A stretch of DNA of 32,027 nucleotides from DAIDKA01 sp035943195 (lineage in GTDB: Bacteria > Pseudomonadota > Gammaproteobacteria > Steroidobacterales > Steroidobacteraceae), in assembly GCA_035943195.1 (NCBI GenBank), contig DASZCK010000053.1:1-32027 (forward strand), given 5' to 3'. Below, one piece after another: positions 8,950 to 15,553 of the stretch. A model generated the notes under the pieces. The model worked only from the letters and a program-made list of their open reading frames with translations. It did not search any database and was not told the DNA's origin. The position numbers and the translations under genes were made by a program. Every line of letters starts with the position of its first letter. Position 1 is the first letter of the stretch.

Positions 8950-9674
8950 CAGGCGGCCTCCCGGTCCGGTTCCTGCAATCTTCCCAGTATGGCATTGCGC
9001 GCCTGGCGACACAGCGCAGCCACGGCGTCGCTGCCGGCGTCGGTGCCCGGCAGCACCGGGTCGAGGATTTCGACGCGCAGGCGCGTGGGGTTTGGCAGTC
9101 CACCGCGCGGTGACAGCGCCACGCGTGAGCCGTGAATGATGGCGGGAACCACCGGGCAGCCGGCGCGCTGGGCGGTGGCGAAGGCGCCGTAGTGGAACTT
9201 CAGCAAACCAGGCTCCTCGCTGAAGGTGCCTTCCGGAAAAAACACGATGGAGTGGCCGCTGGCGGCGCTGCGCATCACGCGGCGCGCATCCTTGGTGGTC
9301 TGCGCCGCCTTGTCGCGTGCCATGAACTGCGACCCGATACGGTTGAGCAACAATCCGGCCAGGGGCACCGTGGCCATTTCGCGTTTGATGACGAAACCGA
9401 AGCGCGGCGGCAGGGCGGCGGTGAACACCAGGCCATCCAGGTAGCTCGCGTGGTTTGATACCAGCACACAGGGACCTTTGGGCAGGCGTTCGAGGCCTTC
9501 GACGCTCAACGGCATGCCCGCCAGTCGCAGGAAGGTTCGCGACGTGACCCGCGCCAACCACCGGCGTCGACTTAAGCCTGGCAGTAAAACCATGACCATC
9601 AGGGCGGAGAAGGCGAGGACGAAGAAGATCACTGCGACGTACAGGCCGTACAGGGATTGGGCAAAAAGGCGCAT
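8949..9674 (-). CDS. plsC: 1-acyl-sn-glycerol-3-phosphate acyltransferase (PlsC family)
   Basis: This inner-membrane acyltransferase family makes phosphatidic acid from lysophosphatidic acid. The product has 241 residues. An N-terminal hydrophobic segment (about 8-32) anchors it. The catalytic NHxxxxD motif is NHASYLD (74-80), and the substrate-binding block is FFPEGTFS (145-152), close to the family's FPEGTR. IKREM near residue 98 and the later VVPAIIHGS block also fit. It is the first gene of a minus-strand run and overlaps the next gene's start by one base. Upstream (9675-9914) is the divergent control region shared with xerD; I found no convincing sigma-70 promoter for this direction. More than one PlsC paralogue is common in related genomes, so the exact lysolipid substrate is uncertain. 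Confidence 0.9.
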   Translation of the reverse strand: MRLFAQSLYGLYVAVIFFVLAFSALMVMVLLPGLSRRRWLARVTSRTFLRLAGMPLSVEGLERLPKGPCVLVSNHASYLDGLVFTAALPPRFGFVIKREMATVPLAGLLLNRIGSQFMARDKAAQTTKDARRVMRSAASGHSIVFFPEGTFSEEPGLLKFHYGAFATAQRAGCPVVPAIIHGSRVALSPRGGLPNPTRLRVEILDPVLPGTDAGSDAVAALCRQARNAILGRLQEPDREAA

Positions 9675-9795
9675 CTGAGTCGTAAGCGTAGGAGTTCAGA
9701 GGGGTTTTTTGGCGGTTTCGCTGGCGGTCTAGTCTGAATCAGCCGAAGCCAGATTGTGTGAACTGGTTCTCTTTATGTAATGCGGCATGAATAGT

Positions 9796-9804
9796 TGTGA
9801 TAAT
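9796..9804 (+). promoter_or_regulatory. Possible extended -10 promoter element upstream of xerD
   Basis: The sequence TGTGATAAT matches an extended -10 element (TG-N-TATAAT) at eight of the nine positions counting the free N. No good -35 hexamer sits 16-18 bases upstream, which is tolerated by extended -10 promoters. It lies about 110 bases before the xerD GTG inside the 240-base divergent plsC/xerD region, which is more AT-rich than its surroundings. The rest of that region shows only a T-run near 9705 and an imperfect inverted repeat (AATC...GATT, 9737-9755). This is a pattern match only. Confidence 0.35.
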
Positions 9805-9914
9805 GGTCACTCCTTACAGGTGTCGGGCGTACGCATACTGCACCCAAGACGCCGAAAAGGGCCCGGGCCGGTCAAAGCCCCGCGGGTCGCCCCCGGCGAG
9901 CATCGACGTTCCAA

Positions 9915-10856
9915 GTGAGGCCGACCTTGTCCAAGCACGCTACAGCTCTTGCCGCGAACGCGCCAGAACCGGCGGATCCGGCCGTGGCCCGCTTCCTCGA
10001 TGCCGTCTGGATGGAACGCGGATTGTCGTCCAACACCCTGGCTGCCTATCGCGCCGACCTGACCGCGCTGTCGCGGTGGCTGGGTGAGCGCGGTATTCAG
10101 ATGTCGCGCACCAGCAAGTCCGATCTGCAGGATTTCATCGCCGCCCGCGTCGAGCACGGCGCACGCCCGCGCTCCACGGCCCGGCAGTTGTCGAGCTTTC
10201 GTCGTTTTTTCCGTTACCTGGTGCGCGAGAGCGTGATCCGCGACGATCCGACCGCCCAGATTGCCATGCCGAAGATTGGCCGCTCCCTGCCGAAGTCTCT
10301 GACCGAGGAGGAAGTGGAATCCCTGCTGGGTGCTCCGGCGGTCGGTGATCCATTGGGCAACCGCGATCGCACCATGCTCGAAGTGCTGTACGCCACGGGC
10401 CTACGAGTCTCGGAGCTGGTGAATCTGCGCTATTCGCAGGTGAACCTGAACCAGGGCGTCATCCGCATCATGGGCAAGGGTAACCGCGAGCGTCTGATTC
10501 CGCTGGGCGAAGAGGCGGTGCGCTGGCTGCACGAGTTCGCACGCGCGGCGCGCGGGGAAATCCTGCTGGAGCGCCAGACCGACTACCTGTTCCCGACCCG
10601 CCGCGGCGATCGCATGACCCGGCAGGCCTTCTGGCACATCATCAAGCGTTATGCCCGTAAGGCCGGCGTCGACCGGGATCTGTCCCCGCATACGCTGCGC
10701 CACGCCTTTGCCACGCATCTGCTGAATCATGGCGCGGACCTGCGCGTGGTGCAGATGCTGCTGGGCCACAGCGATCTGTCGACCACGCAGATCTATACGC
10801 ATGTGGCGCGCGAACGCATGAAGGAACTGCACCAGCAGCACCATCCGCGCGGCTGA
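9915..10856 (+). CDS. xerD: Site-specific tyrosine recombinase XerD
   Basis: XerD works with XerC at the chromosomal dif site to resolve chromosome dimers at cell division. The 313-residue product has the N-terminal SAM-like core-binding domain (about 21-105, with GLSSNTLAAYRADL) and a C-terminal catalytic domain. All tyrosine-recombinase residues are present: Arg164 in ATGLRVSEL, Lys188 in MGKGNRERL, His259 and Arg262 in SPHTLRHAFATHLL, His285 in LLGHSDLSTTQ, and nucleophile Tyr294 in IYTH. Start is the GTG at 9915; a TTG at 9927 is an alternative, and the N-terminus is somewhat longer than in E. coli (298 residues). XerD rather than XerC is supported by the dsbC gene 70 bases downstream, the order known from E. 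coli. It is a housekeeping gene, not a sign of a mobile element. Confidence 0.94.
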   Translation: MRPTLSKHATALAANAPEPADPAVARFLDAVWMERGLSSNTLAAYRADLTALSRWLGERGIQMSRTSKSDLQDFIAARVEHGARPRSTARQLSSFRRFFRYLVRESVIRDDPTAQIAMPKIGRSLPKSLTEEEVESLLGAPAVGDPLGNRDRTMLEVLYATGLRVSELVNLRYSQVNLNQGVIRIMGKGNRERLIPLGEEAVRWLHEFARAARGEILLERQTDYLFPTRRGDRMTRQAFWHIIKRYARKAGVDRDLSPHTLRHAFATHLLNHGADLRVVQMLLGHSDLSTTQIYTHVARERMKELHQQHHPRG

Positions 10857-10926
10857 TTCTTGGCCTGCCCCGGGCCTCTGTTACTATCGGGGTAACCGGG
10901 GCGACCCCCGCTTAAGGCCAACTACC

Positions 10927-11700
10927 ATGTCATTGCGCCGCTATGCGCTGAGCCTGATTGCGACGCTGTCTGCAGCGCCGCTGGTGTTCGCCACCACCCC
11001 TGCGCCGGCTCCGGCTGCCAGCCCCACCGTGAGCGCGCCAGCCATGACCGCCGCTGATCCCAGAGTTGCCATAGCGGCAAAGATGCAGGGCGTTAAGGCC
11101 GAGGATCTGCATGCGACCGCGATCCCCGGCATCTACGAGCTGCTGCGGGCCGGGGATGCCGCTTACGTGTCGAGCGATGGCAAGTACGCCATCATCGGCG
11201 ACATGTATGAGACCGGCGGCAATAAGGATCTGACCGAAATCCGGCGCCGCGACCTGCGCCTGAAGCTGCTGGCGGCAATTCCCGAAACACAGATGGTGGT
11301 GTTCGGGCCGCTCAATGCCAAGCACACCATTACGGTGTTCACGGACATGGACTGCGCCTATTGCCGCAAGCTTCACAGTCAGATCAGCGACTACAACCGG
11401 CTGGGGATCAAGGTGCGCTACATCGCCTATCCGCGCACCGGGCCGAACACGTCATCCTGGACCAAGGCCGAGCAGGTGTGGTGTTCGGCCGATCGCAAGA
11501 CGGCGCTGACCGAGGCGAAACTGGGCAAGGTACTGCCCAACAAGATCTGCCCCGACAACCCGGTCGCCAAGGAATATGCGCTGGGACAGGAATTCAATCT
11601 GCAGGGCACGCCAACCCTGATCCTCGGCGACGGCGAGCTGGTCGGCGGGTACCTGCCGCCGGCTGATCTGGCCGCAGAACTGAAGGGCATCGATCGCTGA
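10927..11700 (+). CDS. dsbC: Periplasmic thiol:disulfide interchange protein DsbC
   Basis: DsbC is the periplasmic disulfide isomerase that reshuffles wrong disulfides and is kept reduced by DsbD. The 257-residue product begins with a signal peptide (about 1-23, MSLRRYALSLIATLSAAPLVFA). An Ala/Pro-rich linker follows, then the DsbC dimerisation domain (about 45-110) and a thioredoxin-like domain. The redox motif is CAYC (Cys143 and Cys146) in FTDMDCAYCRKLHSQ, typical of DsbC/DsbG. A second cysteine pair in VWCSADRK and NKICPDN matches the structural disulfide of DsbC, and the cis-proline loop is QGTPTLIL. AAGG about ten bases before the ATG may serve as the ribosome site. It follows xerD on the same strand, the conserved neighbourhood for this gene. 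Assignment is firm. Confidence 0.93.
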   Translation: MSLRRYALSLIATLSAAPLVFATTPAPAPAASPTVSAPAMTAADPRVAIAAKMQGVKAEDLHATAIPGIYELLRAGDAAYVSSDGKYAIIGDMYETGGNKDLTEIRRRDLRLKLLAAIPETQMVVFGPLNAKHTITVFTDMDCAYCRKLHSQISDYNRLGIKVRYIAYPRTGPNTSSWTKAEQVWCSADRKTALTEAKLGKVLPNKICPDNPVAKEYALGQEFNLQGTPTLILGDGELVGGYLPPADLAAELKGIDR

Positions 11701-11731
11701 GCCGCTCGCGGGCGCTTGAGCGCATCGCGAG

Positions 11732-12055
11732 CTAGCGCTCCAGCAGCCCGCGCTTGTCGGGCTTGTCTTCCCAGTCCTTGGCATCCGGCGGCGCCGCCTT
11801 CTTTTCCGCGATCACCGGCCACTTTTTGGCCAGCTCCGCGTTGATGGCCTTGAAGGACTCCTGACCTGCCGGGATTTCCTCCTCGGAGAAAATCGCCTCG
11901 ACCGGACACTCAGGCTCGCACAAGGTGCAGTCAATACACTCATCGGGATCGATCACCAGGAAGTTCGGACCCTCGTGGAAACAGTCCACCGGGCACACCT
12001 CCACGCAGTCGGTGTACTTGCACTTGATGCAGCTTTCAGTAACGACAAAGGTCAT
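11732..12055 (-). CDS. fdxA: 7-Fe ferredoxin FdxA ([3Fe-4S][4Fe-4S])
   Basis: This is a small acidic electron carrier of 107 residues, the size of Azotobacter-type 7-Fe ferredoxins. Cysteines lie at 9, 12, 17, 21, 25, 40, 43, 46 and 50. By the family pattern, Cys9, Cys17 and Cys50 should hold the [3Fe-4S] cluster and Cys21, Cys40, Cys43 and Cys46 the [4Fe-4S] cluster, with ECPVEAIFSEEE following. The C-terminal extension (FKAINAELAKKWPVI...) is also typical. The physiological partner cannot be read from the sequence. It is convergent with dsbC (31 bases apart) and 91 bases downstream of a Nudix gene on the same strand. A symmetric ACGCGT repeat lies 28-44 bases upstream of its start. Confidence 0.94.
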   Translation of the reverse strand: MTFVVTESCIKCKYTDCVEVCPVDCFHEGPNFLVIDPDECIDCTLCEPECPVEAIFSEEEIPAGQESFKAINAELAKKWPVIAEKKAAPPDAKDWEDKPDKRGLLER

Positions 12056-12082
12056 TGGCTATCCCCGACACAGATGACTTGC

Positions 12083-12099
12083 ACGCGTATCCGACGCGT
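12083..12099. repeat. Two ACGCGT palindromes one helical turn apart upstream of fdxA
   Basis: ACGCGT occurs at 12083-12088 and again at 12094-12099, separated by five bases. Each copy is self-complementary, so together they form both a direct repeat with 11-base spacing and an inverted repeat. The unit sits in the 91-base gap between the Nudix stop and the fdxA start. It could be an operator for fdxA or a short hairpin in RNA (six-base stem, five-base loop). No T-run follows, so a classical terminator is unlikely. Confidence 0.35.
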
Positions 12100-12146
12100 C
12101 CGAACCCGTTATTCTGCCATGCGCGGCGCCGCTGCGTGAAGCCCAG

Positions 12147-12689
12147 TCACATCCGGGGACGGCGCTCGGCGGTGGTGAAATGGTGGTTTTCAAGGCCGGC
12201 AGCGCGGTCGGAAAAGTAGCGTTGCAGGGCAAATTCGATGCTGGGGAAGGCGATGTGCGACCACGGAATATCGGCTTCCGCGAACAGTCCCACCTCCAGG
12301 CTTTCCGGCGCAATATCGAACTCGGCCCTGGGCAAGGTGGCACGAAAGAAAATGTGCACCTGGTGAGCCTCCATGACGTGCACCACGGCCAGCAGGGAAC
12401 CGATCCGGACATCAGCCCGGGCCTCCTCGAGTGATTCGCGGGCGGCGGCCTGCTGGATGGTCTCCCGCAACTCCATGAATCCGGCCGGAACAGTCCAGAA
12501 GCCCAGGCGCGGCTCGATGGCACGGCGGCACAGCAGGATGCGACCCTCATGGTCGGGCACGCAGCCGGCGATGATCCGCGGGTTCTGGTAGTGGATGGTT
12601 CCGCAGTGCGTACATACATAACGCGGCAGATGGTCGCCGGGGGGAAGGCGCAGCTCAACCGGGTTCCCGCATTGGTTGCAGAAGTTCAT
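12147..12689 (-). CDS. Nudix hydrolase with N-terminal zinc ribbon
   Basis: This is a 180-residue predicted nucleoside-diphosphate-linked hydrolase. An N-terminal zinc ribbon is formed by Cys4 and Cys7 (FCNQCG) and Cys26 and Cys29 (YVCTHCG), followed by the TIHYQNP segment common in this subgroup. The Nudix box starts at Gly70: GFMELRE, then RESLEEA at 84-90, matching GX5EX7REUXEE with Glu85, Glu88 and Glu89 available for metal binding. The usual final Gly is replaced. The frame is open to 12728, but MNFCNQCG at 12689 is the natural N-terminus because the ribbon begins there. The substrate is unknown; ADP-ribose, NADH or oxidised nucleotides are all possible. It is divergent from an esterase gene 103 bases away and may be co-transcribed with fdxA. 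Confidence 0.88.
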   Translation of the reverse strand: MNFCNQCGNPVELRLPPGDHLPRYVCTHCGTIHYQNPRIIAGCVPDHEGRILLCRRAIEPRLGFWTVPAGFMELRETIQQAAARESLEEARADVRIGSLLAVVHVMEAHQVHIFFRATLPRAEFDIAPESLEVGLFAEADIPWSHIAFPSIEFALQRYFSDRAAGLENHHFTTAERRPRM

Positions 12690-12792
12690 GCCGGCAATAT
12701 TCGCATGAGCCGCAGCGGCCCTGCACATCTGTTCCCGCGACAGCGGTAAGCTGCGACCTTGCCAGAGAATCCCTCACCGCGCGAGGTTGCGA

Positions 12793-13677
12793 ATGTCACT
12801 GAATATCTTCGAGATGGCGGCAAAGCTCCGCGCCCTGGGCGATCAGATCGTGCCCGCGGCCATCGAGGGAACGGCAAAGCTCTATGCCCCGTTTCACGAG
12901 ACCGAGCCCTATCAGGATGTGAAGGTCAGCCGCGATCAAGCCTACGGGTCCGACCCGCGGCACCTGTTGGATGTGTTTGAACCGCAGTCCGGCCGCACCG
13001 CGCGCCCCGTGTTGTTGTTCGTGCATGGCGGCGGCTTTGTTGCCGGCGACAAGAGCCGACCGGGTTCGCCCTACCAGGACAATGTGGCGCTGTGGGCGGT
13101 ACGTCACGGGATGGTAGGCGTGAACATGACCTACCGGCTCGCTCCCCAGCATCCCTGGCCGGCCGGTGCGATGGATGTGGGCGCGGCGGTGGCCTGGATC
13201 CGAACCCATGTCGCAGCCCACGGCGGTGATCCGGCGCGGATCTTTCTCATGGGAACCTCGGCGGGGGCGGCGCACGCCGCCGCCTATGCGGTCAATGCGC
13301 GTTTCCACGCCGGCGAGGATGCGGGGATCGCGGGCCTGATTCTGCTGTCGGGCCTGTACGACATGGTGGCGGCCCCGACCAATGAATTGAAGATCGCCTA
13401 CTTCGGGCTCGACGAAGCCAACTACGCTGCCGGGTCAACACTGCACGGGCTCGCCCGCAGCAAGGTGCCGCTGCTGTTGGTGCTGACTGAAATGGATCCC
13501 AGGGAATTCCAGCAGCAGACGTTGGTGCTGCTCGCCGATTACCTGAAGCACAACGGCCGCCTGCCGTTCTTCGTGCACATGACCGGGCACAACCATCTTT
13601 CTTCCACCATGCACCTGAACAGCGCCGATGCTTACCTCGGCGAGCGCATCCAGGATTTCGTAAGCCTCAGCGGCTAG
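12793..13677 (+). CDS. Alpha/beta-hydrolase, hormone-sensitive-lipase-type esterase
   Basis: This is a 294-residue predicted cytoplasmic carboxylesterase or lipase. The oxyanion-hole motif HGGG is at 78-81 (LLFVHGGGFVAGDK), and the nucleophile elbow is GTSAG with Ser156. MTYRLAPQHPWPAGAMD between them is the typical HSL/BD-FAE-type strand. Asp235 (LTEMDPREF) and a histidine in TGHNHLSS (266 or 268) can complete the triad. There is no signal peptide. The ATG at 12793 is chosen over an in-frame TTG six bases upstream. The gene ends with a TAG that overlaps the stop of the convergent gene inside CTAG. The substrate is unknown; short-chain esters are the usual range of this family. It is alone on its strand here, with no pathway context. 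Confidence 0.85.
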   Translation: MSLNIFEMAAKLRALGDQIVPAAIEGTAKLYAPFHETEPYQDVKVSRDQAYGSDPRHLLDVFEPQSGRTARPVLLFVHGGGFVAGDKSRPGSPYQDNVALWAVRHGMVGVNMTYRLAPQHPWPAGAMDVGAAVAWIRTHVAAHGGDPARIFLMGTSAGAAHAAAYAVNARFHAGEDAGIAGLILLSGLYDMVAAPTNELKIAYFGLDEANYAAGSTLHGLARSKVPLLLVLTEMDPREFQQQTLVLLADYLKHNGRLPFFVHMTGHNHLSSTMHLNSADAYLGERIQDFVSLSG

Positions 13678-15452
13678 GGGCCGAGGTCCACGTCACGGAA
13701 GGTGCGGGCGACCCTGGGTTCAATGTCCAGGGCGGCCTTCAGATCGGCCTCGCCACCGGCCCTGTCACCCTTGGCGGAGCGTGCGAGGCCGCGTGCGTAG
13801 TAGGCGCGGGCCAGTCGCGGTTGCAGTTTGATGGTATCGGTGAAATCGCCGATGGCCTTGTCGTACTGCTTGAGGCGCAACTCCACGATCCCGCGGCCGA
13901 ACAGCACCGCAGAATTGCTCGAAAGCTGGCGCCGCGCGCTGTTGCAGTCGGCCAGCGCGGCCTCCAGTTCCTGACCCAGCATGCCACGCACCAGGCAGCG
14001 ACTCATCAACGCGACGTAACGGCGCTCGTCATCCGGATGCGCCGCAATCCAGGTGTTCAACGACTGCAGCGCCATGGGATAGCGGCCCGTGTCGGCGTAG
14101 GCCTGGGATTCGGCCAGCTGCAGCTCGTAACGAGTCGGCGCGCTGGCTTCAGCGGCCGAAAAATCCGCACGCGCGCCATCCAGGTTGCCGTTGTGGATGC
14201 GGAACTGCGCGCGCACCATCAGTGCGTCGGTCAGTGTCGGTTGCAGACGCAGGGCCTCGTTGATATCGCTCATGGCCTGCTGTGGTTGCCCCACGCGCAG
14301 CAATGCCTGGCCACGGTGCAGGTGGTAGAGGGCATTTCCCGGGTCGGCCGCAACGGCCCGACCATAATCGGCAATCGCGGCTTGCATATCACCGCGCTCA
14401 AGCTCGGCGACCGCCCGGCGATCACGGTCCGCGGCGTCCGAGTCGGGTGCTGCGGAAGCCGATCCCTCCACCGGCAGCGGCGTGGCGGGCCGGGCGCCAC
14501 GGTGGACGCTCAGATCAAACACCGGTCCACCGTTATAGGTAAAGAATAACTTGCGTGACTTGTAGGATATGAGCACGTGATGCGAGAGGAAGAAATCCGC
14601 ACCCAGCAGCATGTCAGCGTTCTGCGGCAGGGAAACGAAATCCGAAATGCGTAGATGCGTGTTGAGGATCTGCTCCTGGTCCATGGCGAAGGACTTGAAC
14701 GGCGCGATCCACGAATCGCGCATCTCACTGCCAATGCCATAGCCCATGCCGCCGGGCGTCACCCCCGGGCTCTGCGGCGTGATGCCGGCGCGGGCGGCCG
14801 CCGCGAGCGTCAGGCCGGAAGTGCCGGCGCCGGTGTCCAGGACCACGCGGATGATGTGGTCATTCAGATGAGCGTCCACGATGACCTGCGGCTGCGTCGC
14901 ATCGCTGGGATAGATGCGCAGCTCACTGACCGGATCGGACCCGTGCCAATAAGCAAGATTGGCGTCCTCGCAGCCGGAGGTTTTCATCAGTCGGGCGACG
15001 CCATGCGCCAGGTCGAGTTCAATGTCACCGGCCCGCATCAGGTTCTGGCCGAGGATGCCGTCGCTGTCGCCCCGCGCGAACATGTCACCGTAGACAAGCA
15101 TGTCCACGTGGTGCACCGTCTGGTTGCCGACTATGAAATCCTTGATGTTGGTGAGGCCGGGCCGTACCGTCCCGCCCACGCCTTTCATCAACACGGGTGA
15201 AGCCCCGACACGCAGTCCCATTCGTTTCGCGGTTTCCGGATACAGGATGCTGAAGAAGGCGCCGGTATCGAGTGCCAAGTTCGCTGGCATGCCGTTGAGC
15301 TGCACAGTCACCATGGCCTTGTAGCCCACCATGGTGACGGGCATGGTCAGGAACACTTCCATCTTGCAGGCCGCGTGGCTGATGCCGCACTGCAGTCCCA
15401 AAGCGAGCGCGACAATCGCGGCGGCACACCTGCCGATACCCCTCGAGATCAT
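13674..15452 (-). CDS. Exported protein with two retropepsin-like aspartic protease domains and TPR repeats
   Basis: This 592-residue protein starts with a signal peptide (about 1-27, ending SHA|ACK). Two retropepsin-like halves follow: the first has LALDTGAFFSILYP (Asp62-Thr-Gly-Ala) and DGILGQNLM near 131; the second has VVLDTGAGTSGLTL (Asp206) and DMLLGADFF near 280. Each DTGA loop is followed by the hydrophobic-hydrophobic-Gly strand usual for these folds, so one chain could form the two-lobed active site that retropepsins normally form as dimers. Residues about 345-590 are TPR-like helix pairs (for example ALYHLHRGQALLRVGQPQQA and ARAYYARGLARSAKGDRAG). A strong Shine-Dalgarno (AAGGGGG) lies about six bases before the ATG. 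The protein is predicted periplasmic. Proteolytic activity and substrate are not known; it may be a scaffold or a specific processing enzyme. It is divergent from the ferritin-CDGSH gene, 101 bases apart. Confidence 0.85.
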   Translation of the reverse strand: MISRGIGRCAAAIVALALGLQCGISHAACKMEVFLTMPVTMVGYKAMVTVQLNGMPANLALDTGAFFSILYPETAKRMGLRVGASPVLMKGVGGTVRPGLTNIKDFIVGNQTVHHVDMLVYGDMFARGDSDGILGQNLMRAGDIELDLAHGVARLMKTSGCEDANLAYWHGSDPVSELRIYPSDATQPQVIVDAHLNDHIIRVVLDTGAGTSGLTLAAAARAGITPQSPGVTPGGMGYGIGSEMRDSWIAPFKSFAMDQEQILNTHLRISDFVSLPQNADMLLGADFFLSHHVLISYKSRKLFFTYNGGPVFDLSVHRGARPATPLPVEGSASAAPDSDAADRDRRAVAELERGDMQAAIADYGRAVAADPGNALYHLHRGQALLRVGQPQQAMSDINEALRLQPTLTDALMVRAQFRIHNGNLDGARADFSAAEASAPTRYELQLAESQAYADTGRYPMALQSLNTWIAAHPDDERRYVALMSRCLVRGMLGQELEAALADCNSARRQLSSNSAVLFGRGIVELRLKQYDKAIGDFTDTIKLQPRLARAYYARGLARSAKGDRAGGEADLKAALDIEPRVARTFRDVDLGP

Positions 15453-15501
15453 GCAATACCCCCTTAGTCTGTCCAGTTACGCTTCGATGCAGTGCAACGT
15501 C

Positions 15502-15532
15502 TTGAATCCGTCAGGGAAGGGTGCAATAGATA
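15502..15532 (+). promoter_or_regulatory. Weak candidate promoter for the ferritin-CDGSH gene
   Basis: TTGAAT (15502-15507) resembles a -35 hexamer. TAGATA (15527-15532) could be a -10, but the spacer of 19 is long; CAATAG at 15524 gives a spacer of 16 with a poorer hexamer. The region is the 101-base divergent gap with the retropepsin/TPR gene. A clear ribosome site, AAGGGGA at 15543-15549, sits four bases before the ATG at 15554. Confidence 0.25.
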
Positions 15533-15553
15533 CCACACAATCAAGGGGATTCC

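Noticed and set aside
8023..9135. 370-codon plus-strand frame, and similar ones at 6928-8016 and 4457-5395
   Set aside because: Each is antisense to a clearly identified gene and carries no family signature.
8950..9561. 204-codon N-terminal extension of the short-chain dehydrogenase
   Set aside because: It lies entirely within plsC, and the Rossmann motif starts only after the Met at 8949.
9915..10856. Tyrosine recombinase as a sign of an integrated element
   Set aside because: Sequence, length and the adjacent dsbC identify chromosomal XerD; no cargo, tRNA or att repeat adjoins it.
11706..11740. Inverted repeats (GAGCGC...GCGCTC) between dsbC and fdxA as a bidirectional terminator
   Set aside because: Six-base stem with an 11-base loop, partly inside the fdxA stop region, and no U-tract in either direction.
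15491..15516. TGCAACG...GTCAG upstream of the ferritin-CDGSH gene as a target of the ECF sigma factor
   Set aside because: Spacing between the two blocks is several bases too short compared with the candidate promoter at 22692-22722.
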